A stretch of 26,294 bases of DNA, taken from IMG/VR virus record IMGVR_UViG_3300032304_000555, positions 1 through 26,294 of that record; one strand, given 5' to 3'. This document shows positions 13,328-20,552 of the stretch, piece by piece. Each line of letters opens with the position of its first letter. Position 1 is the first letter of the stretch. Origin of the DNA: a virus. Position numbers and translations under genes: made by a program. The notes below the pieces were generated by a model. The model had not been told where the DNA came from, made no database searches, and was given only the letters and a program-made list of their open reading frames with translations.

Positions 13328-14152
13328 ATGTCACTATGGGGTAAAACAGATAACGCAGCTAATTCCGTACTATGGGGACCGGTTGCAGTAAATAAAACAC
13401 CTAACACTGTAAATCAGACTCTATTGTTTGGTAACACGACTGCTAACGCATTTATTTCTGGGGAAACTGTAGGTCAATTTGGTCTAGATACTTCAGAAAT
13501 GACAGCATCCGGCAATGCTTCGGTTTTGTCATATGTCGTTACGGCAGGGGGGTCCGGTTACAGAGCAAACACTACTGTTACGGTTACCGGAACTGCTACT
13601 GCAAACGCGAGAACTGATGCTACGGGTAGAGTAATTGATGTTAGAGTTGTTCTAGCAGGAAATGCTTACTCCTCTGCACCAACAGTAACTGTGGCTGCAC
13701 CTCCTGCACTCAAGTTCAGTGGTAATGCAATAGCAGTTAATGTTGCTACTGATTATATTACTCTTGGTTCTAACGCTGCATTCCTAGCTAATGGTGATCT
13801 AGTCACCTATACAGTAGGGGCAGGAAATACTGCTATCACTGGACTAACAAACGCAACTTCATATTATGTTGTAGAAGCTAATACTACCGCAGTTAAGCTC
13901 TCAACTACATATGGTGGTTCTGCCATCAATGTGACTGCTGTTTCTGCTAATGCTGAACCAAATCACTTTCTAACTGGACAAACCGCATCTGCAGTAGCAG
14001 TTATTACTGGTGCTAAGGGTGCTGCTCACTCTGGTTGGGTATTGAGAACTGTAGGTACCGGTGGACGTGCTGGAAGAATCACATACGAAACTCTTGTCGC
14101 TACTGGTTCTATTACCAGTGACTCCGAAGACACAGTACTAAAAGATAGCTAA
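13328..14152 (+). CDS. Virion structural protein (274 aa)
   Basis: The N-terminus MSLWGKTDNA and the C-terminal block SGWVLRTVGTGGRAGRI followed by TYETLVA are hallmarks, from memory, of a structural protein conserved in cyanophage and other environmental T4-like phages. The middle is Ala/Thr/Val/Gly-rich beta structure with two related motifs (YVVTAGGSGYRANTTVTVTG and VVLAGNAYSSAPTVTV), of the kind used in tail, fibre or neck decoration proteins. It has no signal peptide and no Cys. Strong late promoter and Shine-Dalgarno fit high expression. The exact virion position is not determined. Confidence 0.85.
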   Translation: MSLWGKTDNAANSVLWGPVAVNKTPNTVNQTLLFGNTTANAFISGETVGQFGLDTSEMTASGNASVLSYVVTAGGSGYRANTTVTVTGTATANARTDATGRVIDVRVVLAGNAYSSAPTVTVAAPPALKFSGNAIAVNVATDYITLGSNAAFLANGDLVTYTVGAGNTAITGLTNATSYYVVEANTTAVKLSTTYGGSAINVTAVSANAEPNHFLTGQTASAVAVITGAKGAAHSGWVLRTVGTGGRAGRITYETLVATGSITSDSEDTVLKDS

Positions 14153-14412
14153 TGTCAACCAGAGCTAGGAAAATACCTAATCTTTCCTCTGCTACTTCCG
14201 TATCTAACTCCGACCTTTTCATAATTGAAGTGGTCGGAGCTAATACTTCTACGACTAAAAAGATCACTGCAACTTTACTAAAGCAGAATATTCGTAAAAA
14301 CCTCGTTCCCGGTCCATATGCTAATGATTCAGTCGCCAACTCTTCAGGCGGAATTGTCGTAGGGGAACTGTACTATACATCCTCTGGGGACATCAAAATT
14401 AGACTGGCTTAA
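14152..14412 (+). CDS. Small virion structural protein (86 aa)
   Basis: TAATG overlap with the preceding structural gene. The C-terminal motif GGIVVGELYYTSSGDIKIRL is shared, from memory, with short structural or fibre-associated proteins of T4-like environmental phages. The N-terminal half (LSSATSVSNSDLFIIEVVG) resembles the start of phage fibre attachment domains. A small fibre-associated or head-decorating protein is most likely. Confidence 0.7.
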   Translation: MSTRARKIPNLSSATSVSNSDLFIIEVVGANTSTTKKITATLLKQNIRKNLVPGPYANDSVANSSGGIVVGELYYTSSGDIKIRLA

Positions 14413-14790
14413 ATGACACATTTGAATGAAGATACATTTCTACTGTATGCTGCAAAATATTATGACAACCCACAATGTATAGACTCAGAAGAGTTCTATG
14501 AAGACATAAAACGCTTTGCTTATCTTAAGCGTCTTTTTGGTAAATATTGCGAATATGGTGAGTTAAAGGAACGACTGATCCTTAATCACATCATCATACT
14601 ATACAACATCTTTGGCAACAATGCAACAGAAATGTTATTCATGAAGCTAGAAGATTTTCATGTACAATTAAAACCATTTGTAGTACTCTTAGGAAGAATG
14701 CCAGAAACTATTAAATATGAAGATAAGACCCTTTTGAACACCGATATACCTATGGACCTAACCATCATTAAGAAATTGAGGCTTGTCTAA
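14413..14790 (+). CDS. Conserved T4-like phage protein of unknown function (125 aa)
   Basis: Follows the structural gene without a gap. It is a helical protein with F-L-L-Y-A-A-K-x-Y-D-N-P near the start and a core GELKERLILNHIIILYNIFG, a set I recall as conserved in T4-like environmental phages next to structural genes (DUF7207-like). It has no membrane segment despite the hydrophobic core. It may be a chaperone, assembly or minor structural factor; no direct evidence. Confidence 0.75.
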   Translation: MTHLNEDTFLLYAAKYYDNPQCIDSEEFYEDIKRFAYLKRLFGKYCEYGELKERLILNHIIILYNIFGNNATEMLFMKLEDFHVQLKPFVVLLGRMPETIKYEDKTLLNTDIPMDLTIIKKLRLV

Positions 14791-15155
14791 TGTCAAATAA
14801 AATTCCTAACAATGGCGAATACGTTCATGTACCAGAACTTGGTGTCTGGAGGGCGAAGAATAAGGGCGGAAGGATGGATGCCTTCAAAACAGAAGATGAG
14901 GCGAAGAAGCATGCCTCTCACGATCCGTTTGCTGGGCTATCTTCATTAAAACAATCGGCTCAGAAGCATAATGATCGTCTTAATGCTACATTTGGTAACC
15001 GAGCAATCAAGAAATTCACAGTTAAGGAAGAAGCTCCAGTAAATTCTGCGGGTGGTGGAAATATTGCTGCTATCGGTGTAGGTCCACAGGGTGAACCTCC
15101 CGGTAAGATAAATAAGAAGAGAAAAACTTTCAAAGAGTTTAGAAGGAATATGTAA
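14790..15155 (+). CDS. Hypothetical late protein with Gly-rich NSAGGG motif (121 aa)
   Basis: The stop and start overlap by one base with the previous gene. Residues 1-50 contain GEYVHVPELGVWRAKNKGG, perhaps a small beta fold. The C-terminal half has NSAGGGNIAAIGVGPQGEPP, a linker-like motif I recall from several late proteins of T4-like environmental phages, and a strongly basic tail (KKRKTFKEFRRNM). The tail suggests nucleic-acid or head contact. Probable minor structural or assembly protein; not certain. Confidence 0.65.
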   Translation: MSNKIPNNGEYVHVPELGVWRAKNKGGRMDAFKTEDEAKKHASHDPFAGLSSLKQSAQKHNDRLNATFGNRAIKKFTVKEEAPVNSAGGGNIAAIGVGPQGEPPGKINKKRKTFKEFRRNM

Positions 15156-15682
15156 TGTTCGGATTAGTGATACCCACATGGATTAAAGTAGTAGCAGTAC
15201 TAGCCGCAATTGCAGGAACCTTTGGTGCTGGGTATTACTCTGGATATAGTAATGAGCATGCCAAGTTCGAGAAATATAAACTCGAACGTAAACTGGAAAT
15301 TTCTGATCTAAAGGTGAATCATGCAACTGCATTATTGAATCTTAAGGATAAGACAGTTACTGAGTATATCGATAGAGTTCAATATGTTAAGCAACTAGAA
15401 ACCAAGTATGTTCAAGTAGCATCTACTAATGTTCCACAGCAAGGAACTATGTCTAATGGTTGGGTGTCACTACATGATGCTAGCGCAAAGTCTAGAGAAC
15501 CTGACATCGAATTAGCTTCTGATCCTACGTCATCTGGAGTCACTGATACATCTGCTCTAGTAACTATTATCACTAATTATGCCAGATGTACACAAGATCA
15601 ACAACAATTAATGTCACTACAGAAGTTCATTCGAGACTACAATATTAACGTAGATATTATTAATGCAAAGGCGAAGAAATGA
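15155..15682 (+). CDS. i-spanin (Rz-like inner-membrane lysis protein)
   Basis: Inner-membrane subunit of the spanin, which disrupts the outer membrane at the end of lysis. A single N-terminal membrane helix (about residues 10-30, VVAVLAAIAGTFGAGYYSGY) is followed by a periplasmic charged region (EHAKFEKYKLERKLE) likely to form the coiled coil, and a C-terminal segment with one Cys (NYARCTQDQQQL). Size (175 aa), topology and the overlapping lipoprotein gene that follows are diagnostic. It overlaps the previous gene by one base. Confidence 0.85.
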   Translation: MFGLVIPTWIKVVAVLAAIAGTFGAGYYSGYSNEHAKFEKYKLERKLEISDLKVNHATALLNLKDKTVTEYIDRVQYVKQLETKYVQVASTNVPQQGTMSNGWVSLHDASAKSREPDIELASDPTSSGVTDTSALVTIITNYARCTQDQQQLMSLQKFIRDYNINVDIINAKAKK

Positions 15683-15843
15683 AACTAGCTCTGATCGGAT
15701 TACTATCTCTTATGCTAATTGGCTGCACTACTATTGTGGAGAAGCCTGTATTGGTTAAATTTGAGCCACCTGAAGTCCTTATGCGACCACCACAAGAATT
15801 AATAACTATAAAACCAGAGGTTGTAGATGAGAAGCCTGAGTAA
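15679..15843 (+). CDS. o-spanin (Rz1-like outer-membrane lipoprotein, 54 aa)
   Basis: Outer-membrane partner of the i-spanin. The signal peptide MKLALIGLLSLMLIGC ends in the lipobox L-I-G-C, with the lipidated Cys at residue 16. The mature part is a 39-residue Pro-rich peptide (EPPEVLMRPPQ), as in Rz1 proteins. It begins in an ATGA overlap with the i-spanin stop, and its last 17 bases overlap the next gene. Spanin organisation is end-to-end rather than embedded as in lambda. Confidence 0.88.
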   Translation: MKLALIGLLSLMLIGCTTIVEKPVLVKFEPPEVLMRPPQELITIKPEVVDEKPE

Positions 15844-16099
15844 TTTCATAACCGAAGCAGAAAATAGAACTGCACTAGCAGATTTGGATGGAATGAAGCC
15901 GAGTGAGGCTAGGTCTTCGCTTGCCAATTATATAACTTCAAATTTTTATCGTCTAGCATCTAAGGGTAGTGACAGAAGTCTTCTACTATTATTAGCTGCT
16001 ATCAATGTTTTATCACTAGGTGACGATTCTAGAAATATTAGTAATGCCAGACGATTGGTGTTGATGGCAACCGCTCAGAAAGACAGTTCGAAGAAATAA
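15827..16099 (+). CDS. Short late protein with capsid-targeting-like N-terminus (90 aa)
   Basis: AGAGG six bases ahead supports the ATG inside the o-spanin tail. The N-terminus MRSLSNFITEAE carries F-I-x-E-A, as in the T4 capsid-targeting peptide (consensus like F-I-A-E-A), with a gp21-type I-T-E site. The rest is a compact helical protein (SSLANYITSNFYRLASKG; RSLLLLLAAINVLSL) whose Leu-rich helix is probably buried rather than membrane-spanning. An internal head protein is the best guess. Alternatively it is a lysis accessory protein, because of its position between spanins and holin. Confidence 0.65.
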   Translation: MRSLSNFITEAENRTALADLDGMKPSEARSSLANYITSNFYRLASKGSDRSLLLLLAAINVLSLGDDSRNISNARRLVLMATAQKDSSKK

Positions 16100-16105
16100 T
16101 AAATA
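16098..16105 (+). promoter_or_regulatory. T4-like late promoter variant (AATAAATA)
   Basis: AATAAATA begins at the stop codon of the preceding gene and stands 56 bases before the holin-like ATG. A start near 16112 would keep both arms of the inverted repeat at 16118-16163 in the message, so holin translation would be restrained even in late RNA. Confidence 0.5.
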
Positions 16106-16117
16106 TACTACTATATT

Positions 16118-16163
16118 ATTGAAATCCGTGAATAATTTAAAAATTTATTGGGGAGATTTCAAT
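16118..16163 (+). promoter_or_regulatory. Inverted repeat covering the holin start codon
   Basis: ATTGAAATC (16118-16126) pairs perfectly with GATTTCAAT (16155-16163), which includes the first two bases of the ATG at 16162. The Shine-Dalgarno GGGGAG sits at the base of the 28-base loop, where AATAA and TTATT could form an inner stem. Such a fold would delay holin synthesis. Not tested by energy calculation. Confidence 0.55.
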
Positions 16164-16389
16164 GATCGAGAGAATTAAAGCTGTTATGGAAGTAGGATTG
16201 TGTCTCATTAGAAAATGGTGGAGACCATTGACCTGTGTTGGTATTGCTGCTACTATGTGGGTACAAGGAGTTATTATTCCTCTAGCAACAAAAACTGTAC
16301 CCGATCTAACGGGACTAGCTGCCCTAGTAACCGCCATCGCTGCAGCATTTGCAGTTCGTGAGTGGGGTAAGACGAAGGGTAATGACTAA
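16162..16389 (+). CDS. Holin-like membrane protein (75 aa)
   Basis: Two hydrophobic helices (about residues 22-42, LTCVGIAATMWVQGVIIPLA, and 49-66, LTGLAALVTAIAAAFAVR) follow an amphipathic, basic N-terminus. The R-P-L at the first helix and the R-E-W-G-K-T-K-G ending after the last resemble the holin family first described in gene transfer agents (holin-3TM type), common next to phage lysis genes. It follows the spanins directly and overlaps the PAS protein start by one base. It would form the inner-membrane hole that starts lysis. No endolysin is seen in this window. Confidence 0.7.
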   Translation: MIERIKAVMEVGLCLIRKWWRPLTCVGIAATMWVQGVIIPLATKTVPDLTGLAALVTAIAAAFAVREWGKTKGND

Positions 16390-17141
16390 TGACTCAAGAA
16401 ATTGTAGAACTATATAACGGATATATCGGACTGATTGCTGCAGCATTAGGTGTTCTTACTACATTATTCAGTAAGAAGGTTAGATCAATTGTGGCTGCAC
16501 CATTCATCTATATTCATAGAACATTCAGCAATAAAGCTATGGAGACTAAGCTTGACTTTATAGTACATGAGCTTAGAGATAACTGTGGATCAAGCCTTAA
16601 GGATGCCATTAAGAAAATTACAGTTCAACTCGATGTGTTCTCATCTACATTTGAAGAACGATCTAATCAGTTAAATAGCTTATTTACTCACGTTGAAGGT
16701 CTCAAATCAGAAATTTCTGAGATGAAGTCTTCTATCAATGATAAGCAAGCCAATCTGGTAGCAAAGTTTACTGCTATGCTAGACCAACCGAATAGTCCGC
16801 CAATCTTTGAATCAGATAAAGATGGCAAGTGCATTTGGGTATCGTCATCATATGTATCTATGGTGTCAAGACCAGCCAATGAATTGCTTGGTTGGGGATG
16901 GCTCAATTCGATTCATGAAGATGACCTAGAGCACGTCAAAGAACGTTGGCACGAATGTGTTAATGAAAAGAGAATCTTCGACCTTAAATATAGATTCGTT
17001 GATGTAGAGAATCGAATAATTCATGTTAGGTGCAGGGCGACTCCAGTCATGAATGCTTTTGATATTACTGGATGGATGGGAGTAATCACAATTTTACCCA
17101 AGAGGAAAGCTGCAAGTAATAGCGAACTTTTATTCACATAA
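16389..17141 (+). CDS. Membrane-anchored coiled-coil PAS-domain protein
   Basis: Residues 12-28 (YIGLIAAALGVLTTLFS) form a membrane helix. Residues 53-132 are a long heptad-like region (LKDAIKKITVQLDVF; HVEGLKSEISEMKSS). Residues 137-236 read as a PAS_3-type sensor: FESDKDGKCIWVSSSYVSMV, the N-ELLGWGWLNSIHEDDLE helix with H-x-D-D, YRFVD and GWMGVITIL. No histidine kinase, cyclase or DNA-binding output is attached, so it probably signals by oligomerisation or partner binding. It starts at the holin stop and ends the lysis cassette. Known PAS ligands include haem, flavins and metabolites; no ligand can be predicted. A role in timing lysis is inference from position. Confidence 0.78.
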   Translation: MTQEIVELYNGYIGLIAAALGVLTTLFSKKVRSIVAAPFIYIHRTFSNKAMETKLDFIVHELRDNCGSSLKDAIKKITVQLDVFSSTFEERSNQLNSLFTHVEGLKSEISEMKSSINDKQANLVAKFTAMLDQPNSPPIFESDKDGKCIWVSSSYVSMVSRPANELLGWGWLNSIHEDDLEHVKERWHECVNEKRIFDLKYRFVDVENRIIHVRCRATPVMNAFDITGWMGVITILPKRKAASNSELLFT

Positions 17142-17154
17142 CTACATTTTCTTG

Positions 17155-17183
17155 TTGACAGGGCCTTAAATCCTCAGTATAAT
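17155..17183 (+). promoter_or_regulatory. Consensus sigma70 promoter
   Basis: TTGACA (17155-17160), exactly 17 bases, TATAAT (17178-17183): both boxes match the bacterial consensus perfectly. It stands in the gap between the late PAS gene and the primase and gives a leader of about 46 bases with GGTGAGG. It marks the switch back to early transcription. Confidence 0.9.
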
Positions 17184-17235
17184 CTTTAGTAACAGGGAGG
17201 ACATAGGTTCTTCGCGGGTCGGTGAGGTATATACT

Positions 17236-18273
17236 ATGAGTACTGTATGGTTAGATACTAAATATATTTCTATAATTTCTTCTAGACTAGATTGTTTTAA
17301 AAGAAAAAACACGTATACATGGAACTTTAGGTGTCCTATATGTGGAGATTCAAAGAAAAATAGATTTAAGGCTAGAGGATGGATTTATCCGAAGGATAAC
17401 AAATTATTATTTCATTGTCATAACTGTAGCATCACTAAAGATGTGCCTAGTTTTCTTAAGGAACTGGATCAGTCATTATTCAATGAATATTTTCGAGAGA
17501 AGTATGCATCTATAGAGAAGGATGCAGAAGAGCAAGTCAAGTTTGAAGAATTTGTAAAGAAGATGAAGCCTCCGGTGTTTGAGGCTTCTACGGCTCTATC
17601 AGAACTCAGAAGAGTGTCTAGGCTTAGACCAGATCATCCGGTCAAGCAATACATCATGAATCGTAAGATTCCTTCTGAGTATCACTACAAGCTCTATCTA
17701 TGCATGAAATTTAAGGAGTGGACTAATAGCATCATTCCCGGAAAGTTTGAGAATATAGAGAAGGATGAGCCTAGGTTGATCATTCCATTTCTGGATGAAG
17801 ACAAAGAGCTATTTGGATATCAAGGACGATCATTCAAGAAGAAGGATGATCTGAGGTATATCACTATCATGCTAGACGAGAGACCTAAGCTATTCGGTCT
17901 CGATACACTAAATAGAATGTCTCATGTTCTAGTGGTAGAAGGTCCGATTGACTCTATGTTTCTACCTAACTGTATAGCATCTGCTGGAGGGAACATAAAT
18001 ACTGATCTTGACAGTCTTGGTTTACCTAAGGAGCAGTTCACAATCATTTATGATAATGAACCAAGGAATATTCATACAGTAAAAAAGATCGAGAAGGCTA
18101 TGGATATGGGATATCGAGTCTGCATGTTACCAGAGAATATTCAGTCAAAGGATATCAATGACATGATACTTTCTGGCATTAGTCGAGAACAATTGGTTGA
18201 CATTATATACGAACATAGTTATAGTGGTCTCCAAGCCAAACTTAAACTTAGTACATGGAGAAAAGTACAATGA
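17236..18273 (+). CDS. 61: DNA primase, T4 gp61-like
   Basis: Synthesises RNA primers for lagging-strand replication in complex with the gp41 helicase. An N-terminal zinc-binding domain has C33-P-I-C36 and C61-H-N-C64 around FKARGWIY. A TOPRIM core has E235 in VVEGPID and D273-N-E275 in IIYDNE, then a late conserved K-D-I-N-D-M. Length 345 aa matches T4 gp61 (about 342). The gene follows a perfect sigma70 promoter, so it is probably expressed early. Its last codons overlap the next start as ATGA. Confidence 0.92.
   Translation: MSTVWLDTKYISIISSRLDCFKRKNTYTWNFRCPICGDSKKNRFKARGWIYPKDNKLLFHCHNCSITKDVPSFLKELDQSLFNEYFREKYASIEKDAEEQVKFEEFVKKMKPPVFEASTALSELRRVSRLRPDHPVKQYIMNRKIPSEYHYKLYLCMKFKEWTNSIIPGKFENIEKDEPRLIIPFLDEDKELFGYQGRSFKKKDDLRYITIMLDERPKLFGLDTLNRMSHVLVVEGPIDSMFLPNCIASAGGNINTDLDSLGLPKEQFTIIYDNEPRNIHTVKKIEKAMDMGYRVCMLPENIQSKDINDMILSGISREQLVDIIYEHSYSGLQAKLKLSTWRKVQ
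18197..18225 (+). promoter_or_regulatory. Candidate sigma70 promoter inside the primase gene end
   Basis: TTGACA (18197-18202), 17 bases, TATAGT (18220-18225), five of six matches at -10. A start near 18232 would serve the 18270 gene and the ThyX-NrdAB block behind it. It lies in coding sequence, so chance is possible, but box quality and position are good. Confidence 0.5.
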
Positions 18274-18491
18274 AATTTATGACAGAAATAAGAGAAATTT
18301 TAAATGAACAACATAAGGATAATGAGAGAGATTTCAAAAGACAGGTGAAATTAGAGGAGTGTCTTCAGAGGAAATTTGGTGACAGTGTCATGATAGACGC
18401 AGACTTTGTTACTCTTGACGATGGATCAACTGGAATAGATATCTATCTTACATTGGATGATGATGACCTTGAATGGAAGGTAGGACAGTAA
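18270..18491 (+). CDS. Hypothetical small protein (73 aa)
   Basis: The ATGA overlap with the primase stop and GGAG nine bases ahead favour this start over an in-frame ATG 15 bases upstream. A helical basic/acidic N-terminal half (IREILNEQHKDNERDFKRQ) is followed by an acidic half (DDGSTGIDIYLTLDDDD). There is no membrane segment or metal motif. It shares a transcript with replication genes; the function is not recognised. Confidence 0.65.
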   Translation: MKFMTEIREILNEQHKDNERDFKRQVKLEECLQRKFGDSVMIDADFVTLDDGSTGIDIYLTLDDDDLEWKVGQ

Positions 18492-18733
18492 TGACTAATA
18501 AGCCTTATCACCTAGCAGATTATGGTGGTAAGCGGGTCAGGTTAACAAAAGCTTCACTTGGTCAATTTTGTTACGATGCATTGACGACTGGAGTGGAAAT
18601 CTACCAACTATGGCAGATAAATACCATGAGAGGATCAGCGGTCTATCCAGCCATCAAAGCTACAGATGAACAAATAGAGAAGCTGAGAACTTTGGGCTAT
18701 CATTTCGTAGAGACCCACCAACAATTCATCTGA
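18491..18733 (+). CDS. Hypothetical small protein (80 aa)
   Basis: Starts in a TAATG overlap with GGTAGG seven to ten bases ahead; an ATG 18 bases upstream lies inside the previous gene and is less likely. The sequence includes YHLADYGGKRVRLTKASLGQF and a C-terminal helix ending VETHQQFI. No family recognised. The coupled position suggests joint expression with the replication and nucleotide genes. Confidence 0.65.
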   Translation: MTNKPYHLADYGGKRVRLTKASLGQFCYDALTTGVEIYQLWQINTMRGSAVYPAIKATDEQIEKLRTLGYHFVETHQQFI

Positions 18734-18746
18734 ATAGGACAAAACA

Positions 18747-19745
18747 ATGCTAATTGAATACAAAGCAATCTTACACCCAAGAACAAAGTTAGAATTATCA
18801 TCTTTCAATAGATCATTGCAGGGTCGAGTTACAGTTTCTGGAGCTACCAATAGCAATCGTAGATGGGAACTAGATAATGATTCTGAGACACTCAACATCG
18901 AAGGTCAACGAATCTGTTTACAACTGATATGCGCCGGATTAGCTACATTTCCCATCGCAACTGATCTAATTTCACAGGGATGTAAAGCTATCGAGTGGTC
19001 ACTATCACCACAGATTATGGGTGATGGAAATTGGCCACAACTTAGAGCCGGTGATCTGGGTAATAATACCCATCCAAGAGTAGTGTTTCTAAATGCTGCA
19101 TGCAAGTCGATCCATCTACTAGAATCAAGTCTCTATCCACTAGATAGAGTTTGGTTAACCAATATTAAAGCTCAACTTATCAAAGCTGCACTGTGGAATC
19201 TGAATTCTGAAGATTTCAAGGAATTTCTTGAAATGAAGAATACTATGAACCAACGATTTACTGCTGGTGCAGTAATGAGAATTACTGGACTCTGGAGTAA
19301 GAATCCTGATCTACTAAAGATGGCAGATTACATTTACTTGGATGCTACCAAACGAATGACTCCAGATGGAGTTCTACCTGAAGCATATGGATATGATTGG
19401 TCATATCAATCAGTAAGTCTAGGGTCTATAGCACTATATATCGGGACATATACTGATGCTGGATTGAAACCACCTGCTGCAGTACTAAGTATGCTTAAGT
19501 TAGCTTCTAATAAGTGGTGCTCCAGCATTGATGACAAAGGGATTGTTACAGTAGCAGGTTCTAGAACACAGGTAAGTTCTTATAGAAATTCGGTTGGTCC
19601 ACATGGATTTGATGTTGATCAATATGCTCAACGAGCAAGGTATGTTGCATTAGCACCACTACCAAAGAAGACTAGAGAATTATTGCTTGAAAAGTCTAAA
19701 CTATTAGAATTTTCGGGTCCGGATTATGAACACATCGAGGGATAA
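18747..19745 (+). CDS. 332-aa protein of unknown role, possible alpha/alpha-toroid enzyme
   Basis: AGGA seven bases ahead of the ATG. Many helices are separated by short loops, with W-x-L-N and a segment KRMTPDGVLPEAYGYDWSYQ followed by SVSLGSIALYIG. In my memory DG-x-x-x-E-x-x-G-x-D-x-x-Y-Q resembles the active-site loop region of (alpha/alpha)-toroidal polysaccharide lyases and glycosidases. There is no signal peptide and no virion motif. Lying between primase and ThyX is unusual for a glycan enzyme. An intracellular glycan enzyme, a misplaced depolymerase gene or a non-enzymatic toroid are all possible. The function is not established. Confidence 0.6.
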   Translation: MLIEYKAILHPRTKLELSSFNRSLQGRVTVSGATNSNRRWELDNDSETLNIEGQRICLQLICAGLATFPIATDLISQGCKAIEWSLSPQIMGDGNWPQLRAGDLGNNTHPRVVFLNAACKSIHLLESSLYPLDRVWLTNIKAQLIKAALWNLNSEDFKEFLEMKNTMNQRFTAGAVMRITGLWSKNPDLLKMADYIYLDATKRMTPDGVLPEAYGYDWSYQSVSLGSIALYIGTYTDAGLKPPAAVLSMLKLASNKWCSSIDDKGIVTVAGSRTQVSSYRNSVGPHGFDVDQYAQRARYVALAPLPKKTRELLLEKSKLLEFSGPDYEHIEG

Positions 19746-19747
19746 TA

Positions 19748-20539
19748 ATGAAAGTAAATTTAGTAGGATTAACTACACCATCTGCATATACTGGTTGCCA
19801 TACTGCAGAAGAACTGATAGTATGGGCAGCTAGAGTTTCGAATCCTAGTAACCAAGCAAACAAAACTACGTCTGCTAGGTTACTAAGATATCTCATCACG
19901 AATGCTCACTGGTCTCCTCTGGAACTAGTGAGCATGACTGTAGAGATTGTTACTACAAGAGATATTGCTCGACAGATTCTTAGACATAGGTCATTTACCT
20001 TCCAAGAGTATAGTCAGCGGTATGCAAATCCTCTAGAAGACCTTCAGTTCGAATTTAGAGAAGCTCGACTTCAGGACCCTAAGAACCGACAGAATTCTAT
20101 TGCAGTTGATGACAAACGCCTTCAAGAGACGTGGAATTCTATGCAGTATACTAATCAATGTAGTGCCAAGATTGCTTACAATTGGGCCATAGAAAATGGT
20201 ATAGCTAAAGAACAAGCTAGATCAGTACTCCCTGAAGGTAATATTCAATCAGTATTGCAAGTGCAGGGAACCATTCGAAGTTGGATTCATTACTGTATGT
20301 TGAGGATGAAGAATGGAACTCAAAAAGAGCATGCTGAAGTTGCTGCAATGGTTCTTGATATCATGTCTGTCCACTTCCCTACTATAGTAGAAACAATAAA
20401 GCAGATGGAAGAGATTGCTTATCTGAAGGATAAGGCTCTAGAAATTCTTGTTAACAAGTATAATAACGATGAAACAATCTCTCCAGAAGACGAAGAGCTA
20501 CTACTCAAGTTTATAAATACATACTCCACCAAGAAGTAA
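19748..20539 (+). CDS. thyX: Flavin-dependent thymidylate synthase ThyX
   Basis: Converts dUMP to dTMP with methylene-tetrahydrofolate, FAD and NADPH. The ThyX signature RHR-x7-S-x-R-Y is present as R79-H80-R81-SFTFQEY-S89-Q-R91-Y92. The dUMP-binding E-Q-A-R158-S-V-L-P and the SPLE (56-59) region are also seen. At 263 aa the length is normal. It supplies dTMP for replication with NrdAB nearby and would use dUMP made by the deaminase upstream. GAGGG precedes the ATG. The gene end carries a TATAAATA octamer. Confidence 0.95.
   Translation: MKVNLVGLTTPSAYTGCHTAEELIVWAARVSNPSNQANKTTSARLLRYLITNAHWSPLELVSMTVEIVTTRDIARQILRHRSFTFQEYSQRYANPLEDLQFEFREARLQDPKNRQNSIAVDDKRLQETWNSMQYTNQCSAKIAYNWAIENGIAKEQARSVLPEGNIQSVLQVQGTIRSWIHYCMLRMKNGTQKEHAEVAAMVLDIMSVHFPTIVETIKQMEEIAYLKDKALEILVNKYNNDETISPEDEELLLKFINTYSTKK
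20512..20519 (+). promoter_or_regulatory. TATAAATA octamer before nrdA, possible late promoter
   Basis: Exact late consensus inside the last codons of thyX, 33 bases ahead of the nrdA ATG. It may allow NrdAB synthesis late in infection. The same octamer occurs in the middle of other genes, so this one may be chance. Confidence 0.35.
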
Positions 20540-20552
20540 GAAAAGGCAGTCG

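Noticed and set aside
15155-17141. Endolysin in the lysis cassette
   Set aside because: Spanins and a holin-like protein are present, but no lysozyme, amidase or peptidase motif was found in any reading frame here; it must be elsewhere.
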